This document shows, piece after piece, positions 1 to 6,826 of a stretch of 12,948 bases of DNA (its first letter is position 1; each line of letters opens with the position of its first letter). The position numbers and the translations under genes are program-made. The notes below the pieces were generated by a model. The model had not been told where the DNA came from. It saw only the letters and a program-made list of their open reading frames with translations, and made no database searches. The stretch covers positions 1-12,948 of the forward strand of contig CAMGFF010000030.1 of assembly GCA_946055125.1 (NCBI GenBank), given 5' to 3'. The stretch is from an uncultured Prevotellaceae bacterium. Its GTDB lineage: Bacteria; Bacteroidota; Bacteroidia; Bacteroidales; Muribaculaceae.

Positions 1-1044
1 GTAGCGGGCCGAGGTGTATTCCACTCCATAGAGGCCGTCGAAGCCATTGAGCTGGCCTATACCCGAGCCGTCCTCCCATGGCGACTGGTAGTAGAGCCTC
101 AGGGCGTTGCCCGATGCGAGGGCGATGGTCCCCATCACGTCCCAGGTACCGAGGTGGTTGCCCTCATAGTAGGCCTGGTCGCCATCCTGGTTGCCCCCGG
201 AGCCTGGGATAAGAGCCTTGAAAAGCTCTTTTGCGCCCACCTTCTGGCTATCTTCCTTCACGAGCACGCCCTTGGCGTACTCGCGCCGTGTGCCGCCAAT
301 CTGGCACGCGGCCTGCATGCCAATGGTGAGAGAGAAAGGCTGAGAGGGATTTGTGCGGAAGTGCAGATATTTGTAGTTAACCACCTCGCCGGTGGTGATG
401 AAGTAGTTCCAGTAGTTGTAGCGCTCCTCCATCCACTTCTTGTGGGTGGCCTTGGCGAAACTCAGCTCGCCGCATATTTGCACCCAGCCATTGGTGAGGG
501 GAATGTCGCAGAAGTCGGCAAAGCCCATCGCCACGCCGGGCATGGGGCGTGCATTGCCCGAGAAGCACAGGTCGCCGCTGCTGAGGCTCTGATTCACGAA
601 TACCGACTCATGCTCCTTCAGGCCTAAGGTGAGATACACATTGCGCCACTTAGCCGTGGCGTAGCACTGCTGGAGCCACAGCGGGGCATTCTTGAGCGAT
701 TGCGTGGAGGAGGAGCCAATCAATGAGTAGAGTGTGCCCGGAGTGTAGCCGCCAATCACGTCGGCGCCTGCCGACAGGGAGAAGTGGCTCGACGCATTGA
801 GCGAATATTCCGCCCCCACACGTGCCAATGCTGCGCTTGGAGAGGTGAGAGTGCCCTGACGGTTGTAGATGACATACGACGGGGCTATCTCACCATTGCC
901 CATGGCAGTGGTGAGCGACGCGCTCAGGAACACATCATGGCTGCCCGCGTAGGCTGCTGAGAGCGAGCACATCAGCAATGCGAGTGCCACAACACGGTCA
1001 GTGAGAGGCGACAAAGGTCTGTATGTGGCGGTCTTTCTTCTCAT
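1..1044 (-). CDS. Wzi-type capsule assembly outer-membrane protein (3' end outside window)
   Basis: Reading the minus strand from 1044 gives 348 codons without a stop to the window edge, so the C-terminus is missing; members of this family in Bacteroidota usually run some 450-500 residues. The N-terminus is a signal peptide: a basic start (MRRK), a hydrophobic stretch at residues 18-31 and a likely cleavage after AYA (33). The rest alternates aromatic and polar residues as in a beta barrel. SGNARPMPG (162-170) and YYEGNHLGTWD (292-302) are what I associate with the Caps_assemb_Wzi family, which in enteric bacteria anchors or organises surface polysaccharide. The ATG at 1044 lies inside the preceding acyltransferase gene, a 47-base overlap in another frame. 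I prefer it because the next in-frame start, GTG at 990, loses the basic n-region. Outer-membrane location is well supported; a role in capsule is inference from the family. Confidence 0.82.
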   Translation of the reverse strand, partial: MRRKTATYRPLSPLTDRVVALALLMCSLSAAYAGSHDVFLSASLTTAMGNGEIAPSYVIYNRQGTLTSPSAALARVGAEYSLNASSHFSLSAGADVIGGYTPGTLYSLIGSSSTQSLKNAPLWLQQCYATAKWRNVYLTLGLKEHESVFVNQSLSSGDLCFSGNARPMPGVAMGFADFCDIPLTNGWVQICGELSFAKATHKKWMEERYNYWNYFITTGEVVNYKYLHFRTNPSQPFSLTIGMQAACQIGGTRREYAKGVLVKEDSQKVGAKELFKALIPGSGGNQDGDQAYYEGNHLGTWDVMGTIALASGNALRLYYQSPWEDGSGIGQLNGFDGLYGVEYTSARY

Positions 1045-1930
1045 CGGTAATCTCATCAATCGACAGGAAAATCCCACTCTCTTCCACCTCGCCAAACTCG
1101 TGGTTGATTGCGGTGCCAAACATACGCATCGTCTTCGACAGCCCCATGTAGGCGTTGACGAGTGGCGGGATGTTGAAGCCGTGCTCGCGAATGTAGCTGT
1201 TCACGCGCTTGTAGTCGCCCTTGAAGTCGTTGCCCAAGATGATGTGAGGGAAGTCGCTCAAGGTGTAGGAGTGCCGCAGTGGCTCGATGGGAGTCACGAG
1301 GCATTCGGGGTCGGGGAAATACTTGTGTAGGAATGCAAGCAGCAAGTCGCGGCACTCGGTGGAGTAGCTGGGATACATTGTCACCTTGCCAAAGAGGTAC
1401 TTCATCTCGGGATACACCACGGTGAGCGCCCCGAGGCCGTCCCACAGGTTGTCGAGCGCGAAAATCGCCTTGGCCCCGGCCTTAGTCGACTGGTACTCCA
1501 GTCGCACGAAAGAGCGCCCGAGCTCAATGGTCACCGGCAGGAGGTCGCGCACGAAGTGCTCGGAGAACCTGAACATGTGGGAGGTGGCAATCTGAGGCAC
1601 GCCATGAGCGTCGCGGGCAATGTCGTGTCCCAGGATAAAGCGGTAGCCACCTATGATTTCCTTCTCAGCGGGATTCCACACGATAATCTGCCGGCACGGC
1701 ACGGGCATGAGGTCGAATTCATCGATGTCGCAGCACTTTCCGGTGCCACCGCCGGCGGCACGGAAGGCAATCTCGCGCAGCCGTCCCAGCTCACGCATAG
1801 TGGAGGGAGCGTGGTGAGCGTCGATTATGTATATTTCATTATTGCCCTTGTTGGTCTTGCGCAGGAAACGCTCAGGCGTTAGCTCGGCAATAATCAAGCT
1901 GGTATCTACGGGTTCAATGATAGGCTCCAT
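998..1930 (-). CDS. glsB: GNAT-fold N-acyltransferase, GlsB-like (glycine/amino-acid lipid synthesis)
   Basis: A 310-residue cytoplasmic or membrane-associated acyltransferase of the hemolysin/OlsB-type GNAT group. Conserved-looking blocks are GRLREIAFRAAGGGTG (49-64), IELGRSFVRLEYQS (135-148) and LDNLWDGLGAL (159-169). In Bacteroides thetaiotaomicron a protein of this type, GlsB, attaches an acyl chain to the amino group of glycine, and a PlsC-like partner, GlsA, adds the second chain; here the partner lies just upstream. The reading frame is open further upstream to an ATG at 2098, but those 56 extra codons overlap the partner gene and look unlike protein of this family. The start MEPIIEPVDTSL at 1930 is therefore chosen, leaving a 38-base gap. 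Its 3' end overlaps the Wzi-type gene by 47 bases, which suggests an operon. An ornithine-lipid rather than glycine-lipid product cannot be excluded from sequence alone. Confidence 0.85.
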   Translation of the reverse strand: MEPIIEPVDTSLIIAELTPERFLRKTNKGNNEIYIIDAHHAPSTMRELGRLREIAFRAAGGGTGKCCDIDEFDLMPVPCRQIIVWNPAEKEIIGGYRFILGHDIARDAHGVPQIATSHMFRFSEHFVRDLLPVTIELGRSFVRLEYQSTKAGAKAIFALDNLWDGLGALTVVYPEMKYLFGKVTMYPSYSTECRDLLLAFLHKYFPDPECLVTPIEPLRHSYTLSDFPHIILGNDFKGDYKRVNSYIREHGFNIPPLVNAYMGLSKTMRMFGTAINHEFGEVEESGIFLSIDEITDEKKDRHIQTFVASH

Positions 1931-1968
1931 GTTAAGTGAGAATGGGGTATATATAATATATGCAGTTG

Positions 1969-2805
1969 TTACTTTGTTTTGAGTTGATAGACGCAATCTC
2001 TCACCCTGGCGGCATGCTCGGCAGGCTTTCGGCCATCGGTGAAAGAAGTCCAGGGAATAGGCTCGCCAAAAGTCGCTGTGAACTCCTTGCCACGGCACCG
2101 CATCATCTCGCCCGGCAGCAGTATCATCTCAATGTTGAGCTTTATGCCCAAGCGCTTGCGCCACCGTGCAAGCCGGTAGAAACGGCGTGAGTTCTCGCCG
2201 CTGAAGTACACCGGCACCACGTCGCGGTGATACTCCACGCTCTTGGTGATGAACGATTTGCGCCACTCCAGGTCGGCCACCGAGCCATCGGGCCGGCTGC
2301 GCGAGCACAGCCCGGCGGGGAAGTAGAGAATCTGGCAGTCGCCGTCCATGGCATCGTTGATTGCAGCCACGGCCGCCTCAGTCTGCCGCCCGTGCTTGTT
2401 GGCGGGCAGGAACACACCGGCGAGAGGGCGCACCTGCATGAGCATATCGTTGACCACGCAGCGCAGCCGTCCGCCGAAGTGCCGTCCGAGCAGGGCGATT
2501 AGGGCAATTCCGTCGAGGCCGCCAAGAGGGTGATTGGAGGCGAAGATGTAGCGGCGCCCATCGGCCGGGTTGAATTTCTCCAGTCCTTGCGCACGCACCG
2601 TAGCTCCAATATACTTCATGGCAGCGGCGGCAAACTCCTCGTTCTGCGTGCCGCGTGTGGCATCGAGCAGCTCATTTAGCTCTCGCTGGCAAACGACGCG
2701 CTCCAACCACCTCACCACCCAGCCGGGAATGAAGCGGCGCTGCCGCGGCGCCTTGGCGCGCAGCAGACGGTCGAGGTCGATATGCAAGCGATTGTCGGCA
2801 GTCAT
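1969..2805 (-). CDS. glsA: PlsC-like lysophospholipid O-acyltransferase, GlsA-like
   Basis: A 278-residue acyltransferase. The catalytic block is SNHPLGGLDG (90-99), where His92 and Asp98 should form the acyl-transfer pair. A second block, YFPAGLCSR (161-169), corresponds to the substrate-binding FPEGTRS motif of PlsC but has Ala in place of Glu, as in hemolysin/OlsF-type acyltransferases. There is no clear signal peptide or long membrane span; membrane association is likely through the amphipathic N-terminus. Next to a GlsB-like gene, its expected role is O-acylation of an N-acyl-amino-acid lipid made by that partner, giving a diacylated glycine or ornithine lipid. It is probably the first gene of a glsA-glsB-wzi transcript driven by a -7 element at 2824-2831. 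General phospholipid 1-acylglycerol-3-phosphate acyltransferase activity is the alternative, made less likely by the neighbour. Confidence 0.84.
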   Translation of the reverse strand: MTADNRLHIDLDRLLRAKAPRQRRFIPGWVVRWLERVVCQRELNELLDATRGTQNEEFAAAAMKYIGATVRAQGLEKFNPADGRRYIFASNHPLGGLDGIALIALLGRHFGGRLRCVVNDMLMQVRPLAGVFLPANKHGRQTEAAVAAINDAMDGDCQILYFPAGLCSRSRPDGSVADLEWRKSFITKSVEYHRDVVPVYFSGENSRRFYRLARWRKRLGIKLNIEMILLPGEMMRCRGKEFTATFGEPIPWTSFTDGRKPAEHAARVRDCVYQLKTK

Positions 2806-2823
2806 TTTTTGCTTATTAATCTA

Positions 2824-2831
2824 CAAAATTA
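2824..2831 (-). promoter_or_regulatory. Bacteroidota -7 promoter element for the glsA-like gene
   Basis: On the minus strand the sequence reads TAATTTTG, an exact match to TAnnTTTG. It ends 18 bases before the start codon at 2805, giving a leader of roughly a dozen bases. I see no TTTG box at the expected -33 distance, so the call rests on one element. Confidence 0.55.
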
Positions 2832-2926
2832 AGCAAAAATTTTCTACTCACCGCCACCATGCCCTCTTATTAACAGGTTTTAATTAATTCGGCGCATTAA
2901 GGCGTGGCTATGTGAGTGAAAAATAG

Positions 2927-2934
2927 TAATTTTG
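2927..2934 (+). promoter_or_regulatory. Bacteroidota -7 promoter element for the 2961 gene
   Basis: TAATTTTG matches TAnnTTTG and ends 26 bases before the ATG at 2961. There is no clear -33 TTTG at the usual spacing. With the element at 2824-2831 on the other strand it forms a divergent promoter region in the 155-base gap. Confidence 0.5.
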
Positions 2935-2960
2935 TGGCGAAAACCAATACTTGAAGCAAA

Positions 2961-3809
2961 ATGGAGCGAATTAGCAATTTTATCGCGGCGATGTGGCAGT
3001 CGCTGCTCAGTGTGGTGAAGATAGTGCTGCAATCGAAGTGGCATGTGGTGATGCCCCGGCTTGGCGAGGGCAAGGAGCTGGTGGTGCTGGGCAACGGGCC
3101 CTCGCTGCGCCACACCATGGAGCACTCCATGGCGTTCCTTCGAGAGCGCGAATTGCTTGCCGTGAACTTTGCGGCGTGTGCCGAGGAGTTTTTCACGCTG
3201 CGCCCGCGCTTCTATGTGCTTGCCGACCCGCACTTCTTCACTGCCACCGCCCAGCCCAATGTGCAGCGCCTGTGGCAGGTGCTTGGCAAGGAGGTGACAT
3301 GGCCGCTCACCCTGCTCGTGCCACACCGCTTCGCAGGCACGATGCGCTCGCAAGGCCTTGCCTCGGGCAACGGCCGCGTGCAGGTGGTGTGCTACAACAC
3401 CACCCCCATCGAGGGCTTTCGGTGGCTTGAGAATGTGGCTTTCTCGGCGGGGCTTGGCATGCCGCGGCCGCGCAACGTGCTAATTCCCTCGATAATGCTG
3501 GGCATGTCGCTGGGCTTCGGCACCATATATCTTGCCGGAGCCGACCACTCGTGGACCCGCACGCTCTCGGTGGACGACGACAACCGCGTGGTCTCGATAC
3601 AGCCGCATTTCTACAAGGAAGACGAGCGCGAGGAAAAGCGCATACGCAAGGACTACATGAACTACCCCCTGCACCAGATTCTATTCAGCTTCTATGTGGC
3701 ATTCCGCAGCTACTTCACCATAGCCCGCTATGCCCGCCACCGCTCGGTGCGCATCATCAACATCACCCCCGGCAGCTTCATCGACGCATTCCCGCGGGCT
3801 GAGGTTTAG
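2961..3809 (+). CDS. NGPSL-motif protein resembling the DUF115 / GT42-like fold, function unassigned
   Basis: A 282-residue protein with no signal peptide; the N-terminal 30 residues are hydrophobic-amphipathic and may touch the membrane. ELVVLGNGPSLR (39-50) is a glycine-rich nucleotide-binding-type loop after a beta strand, followed by VNFAAC (68-73) and YVLADPHFF (85-93). A second conserved-looking block near 172-198 ends in YLAGADHSW (190-198). This order, NGPSL then a strand ending in G-x-D, resembles DUF115/MAF-type proteins and GT42 sialyltransferases such as CstI, which bind CMP- or other nucleotide-activated sugars. I see only motif-level resemblance, so a glycosyltransferase or modification role for a surface glycan is inference. 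It is transcribed divergently from the lipid acyltransferases and converges with the barrel gene downstream, six bases away. The ATG at 2961 follows a good -7 element. Confidence 0.62.
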   Translation: MERISNFIAAMWQSLLSVVKIVLQSKWHVVMPRLGEGKELVVLGNGPSLRHTMEHSMAFLRERELLAVNFAACAEEFFTLRPRFYVLADPHFFTATAQPNVQRLWQVLGKEVTWPLTLLVPHRFAGTMRSQGLASGNGRVQVVCYNTTPIEGFRWLENVAFSAGLGMPRPRNVLIPSIMLGMSLGFGTIYLAGADHSWTRTLSVDDDNRVVSIQPHFYKEDEREEKRIRKDYMNYPLHQILFSFYVAFRSYFTIARYARHRSVRIINITPGSFIDAFPRAEV

Positions 3810-3815
3810 CGGCCG

Positions 3816-4853
3816 TCACCTATTCCCTATATACACCCTCAGGGCAATCCTCTGCCAGAAAGCGAAAGCCTCCTTGGTGTAGTGGAAATCGAGCGAAGCC
3901 TCGAAGTCGACATATTCGTTGCTGAAAATGCGGGCATACACATTGGTGCGGCTGTAGAGCCTCGCCTGATAATTAGGGTCGCCCATATTGAGCAGCGCCC
4001 CATAGCGCGGATAAAGCGGATAGAGGTTTTTCCCGGCATAGAAAGTTTCCTTTATGCCAAAAATCCTCCACTCGGCCACGGCATCGACCAGCACACCGGC
4101 CGGAGTGCGCCACGCATGGTCGTAACGGCGGTCGCGCTCAAGATTGATAATAGGGCCGGCGGTTATCTCGAGGCTGTCGAGGAGGGCAGTGCGGTGTGAG
4201 AGGTTGAGGCCCACATAGGGGTTCACGGTGATGTCGTCGTTCACGCCCTGGTCGTCGTAGTCGCTGAGCGACTTGGCGAGGTGGTTGATTTGCACGCGGC
4301 CACCCACGAGCAGGGCGCCGGTGGGATTGCATCGGCCGGCAAAGTTCACGTTGAAGGCCTCGCGCTGCGAGTCGGTCTGCAGCGAGCGCCAGTCGAGCGC
4401 CACCTCAAAATGGCCTTTAGGCTTCACATATTGCAGCAGCACGCCGCGAATGTTGGGTTGCCGGTAGCGCAACGAGTCACTGAGCAACACGGTGTGCAGC
4501 TCCTCGATGAGCATGGTGCGAGGCAGCATACCCACGGCCAGTCGCCATGAGGGCGACTTGTAGGCATAGTAGAGCGTTGGGCAGAGCTTGTAGTCGCGCC
4601 AGCCGTTGCCGCAAGGCTGAATCCAGCTCACTCCGCCGGCAATGCGGTGCGCTCCATCGAGCACCTTCAGCCCCACCTCGGGTGAAAGGCGGGTGAGGAA
4701 AATGGTCTGGTCGGGCGAGTAGTAGTTGTCGCCCTCACGGTTCTCAAACACGGAACCGAGGTCCACGCTCCAAGTGAGCCGGGGCTTCTGCGCGCTGAGG
4801 GGCAGCACAAGCAGCAGTGTGGCTGCCGCCACTGCAATTATTCTCCTTATCAT
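3816..4853 (-). CDS. Exported beta-barrel-like outer-membrane protein, function unknown
   Basis: A 345-residue protein that I do not recognise as a named family. The first 22 residues, MIRRIIAVAAATLLLVLPLSAQ, form a clear signal peptide with cleavage expected after SAQ. The mature part has many short alternating strands, frequent Tyr/Trp/Arg pairs, turns rich in Asp/Asn/Gly, and ends in a strand (RIALRVYIGNR), all consistent with an outer-membrane barrel. The frame is open to an ATG at 4916, but that adds 21 residues encoded by an inverted repeat and would bury the signal peptide, so the ATG at 4853 is chosen. The gene starts 68 bases after gltX ends on the same strand and may be carried on its transcript. 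It could be a porin-like or glycan-related barrel; no catalytic motif is visible. Confidence 0.72.
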   Translation of the reverse strand: MIRRIIAVAAATLLLVLPLSAQKPRLTWSVDLGSVFENREGDNYYSPDQTIFLTRLSPEVGLKVLDGAHRIAGGVSWIQPCGNGWRDYKLCPTLYYAYKSPSWRLAVGMLPRTMLIEELHTVLLSDSLRYRQPNIRGVLLQYVKPKGHFEVALDWRSLQTDSQREAFNVNFAGRCNPTGALLVGGRVQINHLAKSLSDYDDQGVNDDITVNPYVGLNLSHRTALLDSLEITAGPIINLERDRRYDHAWRTPAGVLVDAVAEWRIFGIKETFYAGKNLYPLYPRYGALLNMGDPNYQARLYSRTNVYARIFSNEYVDFEASLDFHYTKEAFAFWQRIALRVYIGNR

Positions 4854-4868
4854 TCTTATTATTTTTTT

Positions 4869-4914
4869 GGGCTGTGAGCTGATTAGCGGCTCTTTGCATT
4901 GCAGCTCACAGCCC
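4869..4914. repeat. 13-bp perfect inverted repeat between gltX and the barrel gene
   Basis: GGGCTGTGAGCTG at 4869-4881 is the exact reverse complement of CAGCTCACAGCCC at 4902-4914, with a 20-base loop. It starts 8 bases after the gltX stop. On the minus strand, the direction of both genes, it is followed by seven A residues rather than T, so it is not a classical intrinsic terminator. It could slow or protect the gltX 3' end, or structure the leader of the next gene. Confidence 0.75.
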
Positions 4915-4921
4915 ATAGATG

Positions 4922-6460
4922 TCAGGCAATGGGCTTTATCTCGGCTATGCCACGGCGGATGCGGGCAATGGTCTCCTCCTTGCCGATAAGCTCGGTCACA
5001 TCAAACATGTGCGGGCCCTTGCACTCGCCCACCACGGTGAGGCGGAAGGCGTTCATCACGTTGCCCAAGTGGTAGCCCTTCTCGGCAATCCAGGCAAGCA
5101 CAATGTCCTCACTCGGCTTCGAGGTGAAGTCGGTGATTCCCTCAAGCACCACGATAAGCTCCTCCATTATTGCCGGCATCTCGGCGCTCCAGCGCTTCTT
5201 GATGTCCTTCTCGGCATAGGTGGTGGGTGCCACATAGAAGAATTTGCCCTGGTCCCACAGCTCGCTCACAAACGACACGCGCCCCTTCACCAGAGCCACG
5301 GTGCGGGTGATGAAGTCGTCGCCAAAGGCCTCGGGCTTCACGCCATTGGCCTCGAGCACGGGCTTGAAGAGCTGGGCCAGCGTGGCGTCGTCCTCGCGCA
5401 GCAGATATTCGTGGTTGAACCACGCACCTTTCTTATAGTCGAATTTCGCACCGCTCTTAGAGCAGTGCTCAAAGGAGAATTTAGCGATAAGCTCGTCCAT
5501 GGTCATAATTTCCTGGTCGTCGCCCGAGTTCCAGCCAAGCAGGGCAAGGAAATTCACCACGGCCTGGGGCAGATAGCCGCGCTCGCGGTAGCCCATCGAC
5601 ACGGCGCCGGTCTCGGGGTCGTGCCACTCAAGCGGGAACACCGGGAAGCCCAGCTTGTCGCCGTCGCGCTTGCTGAGCTTGCCCTTTCCGGCGCCGTCGG
5701 GCTTGAGCAGCAGCGGCAGGTGTACGAATTGCGGCATGGTGTCGGCCCAACCAAACGCCTCGTAGAGCAGCACATGGAGCGGGGCCGAGGGGAGCCACTC
5801 CTCACCGCGAATCACGTGGGTCACCTCCATGAGGTGGTCGTCGACAATGTTGGCGAGGTGATAAGTGGGGAGGTCGTCGGCGCGCTTGTAGAGCACCTTG
5901 TCGTCGAGAATCGATGAGTTGATAGTCACCTTGCCGCGAATTAGGTCGATTACCTCCACGTCGTGGTCGGGCTCAATCTTGAAGCGCACCACATATTTCT
6001 CGCCGCGGTCGATCATCGCCTTCACCTCCTCGGCGGGCAGGGTGAGCGAGTTGCGCATAGAGAGGCGCGTGCGTGCGTCGTACTGGAAATTAGCCATCTC
6101 CTTGCGCTTGGCCTCCAGCTCCTCGGGAGTGTCGAAGGCATAGTAGGCCTTTCCGGCGTCGAGCAGCATCTGCACGTGCTCGCGGTAGATGTCGCGGCGC
6201 TCCGACTGCTTGTAGGGCCCGTAGTTGCCACCCTCGCGCACGCCCTCGTCGATGCCAATTCCGAGCCACGCAAGAGCCTCATTTATATAGTCCTCGGCAC
6301 CCGGCACAAAGCGCTGGGAGTCGGTATCCTCAATACGCAGAATCATATCGCCGCCGTGCTGGCGGGCAAACAGGTAGTTGTAAAGTGCGGTGCGAACGCC
6401 GCCAATGTGCAGCGGCCCTGTGGGCGACGGTGCAAAGCGAACTCTAACTCTTCTTTCCAT
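4922..6460 (-). CDS. gltX: Glutamyl-tRNA synthetase
   Basis: A 512-residue class I aminoacyl-tRNA synthetase that charges tRNA-Glu with glutamate using ATP in the cytoplasm. The Rossmann-fold signature is RFAPSPTGPLHIGG (8-21), with the HIGH motif as HIGG at 18-21. LRIEDTD (41-47) follows, and the KMSKS loop is KLSKR at 261-265. The intermediate block VIRGEEWLPSAPLHV (216-230) is typical of GluRS. The C-terminal half is the helical anticodon-binding domain, and the length is normal for the family. Whether it is discriminating or also charges tRNA-Gln cannot be read here; no GatCAB genes are in the window. It has its own -7 element at 6509-6516, and the barrel gene follows downstream on the same strand. 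Confidence 0.98.
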   Translation of the reverse strand: MERRVRVRFAPSPTGPLHIGGVRTALYNYLFARQHGGDMILRIEDTDSQRFVPGAEDYINEALAWLGIGIDEGVREGGNYGPYKQSERRDIYREHVQMLLDAGKAYYAFDTPEELEAKRKEMANFQYDARTRLSMRNSLTLPAEEVKAMIDRGEKYVVRFKIEPDHDVEVIDLIRGKVTINSSILDDKVLYKRADDLPTYHLANIVDDHLMEVTHVIRGEEWLPSAPLHVLLYEAFGWADTMPQFVHLPLLLKPDGAGKGKLSKRDGDKLGFPVFPLEWHDPETGAVSMGYRERGYLPQAVVNFLALLGWNSGDDQEIMTMDELIAKFSFEHCSKSGAKFDYKKGAWFNHEYLLREDDATLAQLFKPVLEANGVKPEAFGDDFITRTVALVKGRVSFVSELWDQGKFFYVAPTTYAEKDIKKRWSAEMPAIMEELIVVLEGITDFTSKPSEDIVLAWIAEKGYHLGNVMNAFRLTVVGECKGPHMFDVTELIGKEETIARIRRGIAEIKPIA

Positions 6461-6508
6461 ATATAAAACAAAAAAATCGTGTTAAAATCGTGATAAAGAA
6501 TATTTTTG

Positions 6509-6516
6509 CAAAATTA
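6509..6516 (-). promoter_or_regulatory. -7 promoter element for gltX
   Basis: The minus strand reads TAATTTTG, matching TAnnTTTG, and ends 48 bases before the gltX ATG. I see no TTTG box 19-21 bases upstream. Confidence 0.5.
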
Positions 6517-6774
6517 CATAAAAACCCCGAATTATAAGCCGGTCGAGATAAAGAAATCAAATTTCTTTAGATGAAATTCACATAAAAATCGGTGCAAATC
6601 GAGTGTGGAGCGCAAAAAAATTTATTATTGTGGGCTGAGGAGAGATGCCTCCCGACTTTGAACAAAACAGCTGCCGGGGTGCGATTTTGCCACTTTGGGG
6701 CAGAGAAAGAGGGGGTTTGAGGGAGGAAAATGGGGCAAAAATGCTGAAAAGTTGTAAATTTGAGGGCAAAATGG

Positions 6775-6805
6775 TTGATTATTAGCAAGAATGTTTGTAA
6801 CTTTG
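6775..6805 (+). promoter_or_regulatory. Bacteroidota promoter (TTG-N20-TAACTTTG) for the DUF177-rpmF genes
   Basis: TTG at 6775-6777 is followed after exactly 20 bases by TAACTTTG at 6798-6805, the expected layout of the main Bacteroidota sigma factor. The -7 element ends 21 bases before the TTG start at 6827, so the leader should be about 15 bases. A stop codon in frame at 6818-6820 closes off any upstream start. Confidence 0.72.
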
Positions 6806-6826
6806 CGCCGGTTTAACTAAACACTT

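Larger units (their letters stand above)
6461..6826. other. 366-base intergenic region with divergent promoters
   Basis: No gene is supported here. At the left are the gltX leader and -7 element; at the right is the promoter of the DUF177 gene. A 9-bp inverted repeat with a 3-base loop (TAAAGAAAT / ATTTCTTTA) sits at 6549-6569. Positions about 6694-6746 are strikingly purine-rich on the plus strand, with runs of G broken by single T or C bases. A second TAnnTTTG match, TAAATTTG, is at 6755-6762 without a -33 box. A 73-codon minus-strand frame (6567-6788) looks non-coding. Confidence 0.6.

Noticed and set aside
1931..2098. Upstream extension of the GlsB-like gene to 2098
   Set aside because: The added codons overlap the end of the GlsA-like gene in another frame, and MEPIIEPVDTSL at 1930 gives a family-like N-terminus.
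4919..5917. 332-codon plus-strand frame opposite gltX
   Set aside because: It lies wholly antisense to a certain gltX, is rich in His/Val/Leu as expected for the complement of this codon usage, and has no recognisable domain.
6567..6788. 73-codon minus-strand frame in the gltX/DUF177 gap
   Set aside because: Low-complexity Phe/Pro/Ser-rich translation without a family pattern, overlapping the plus-strand DUF177 promoter; no promoter of its own is evident.
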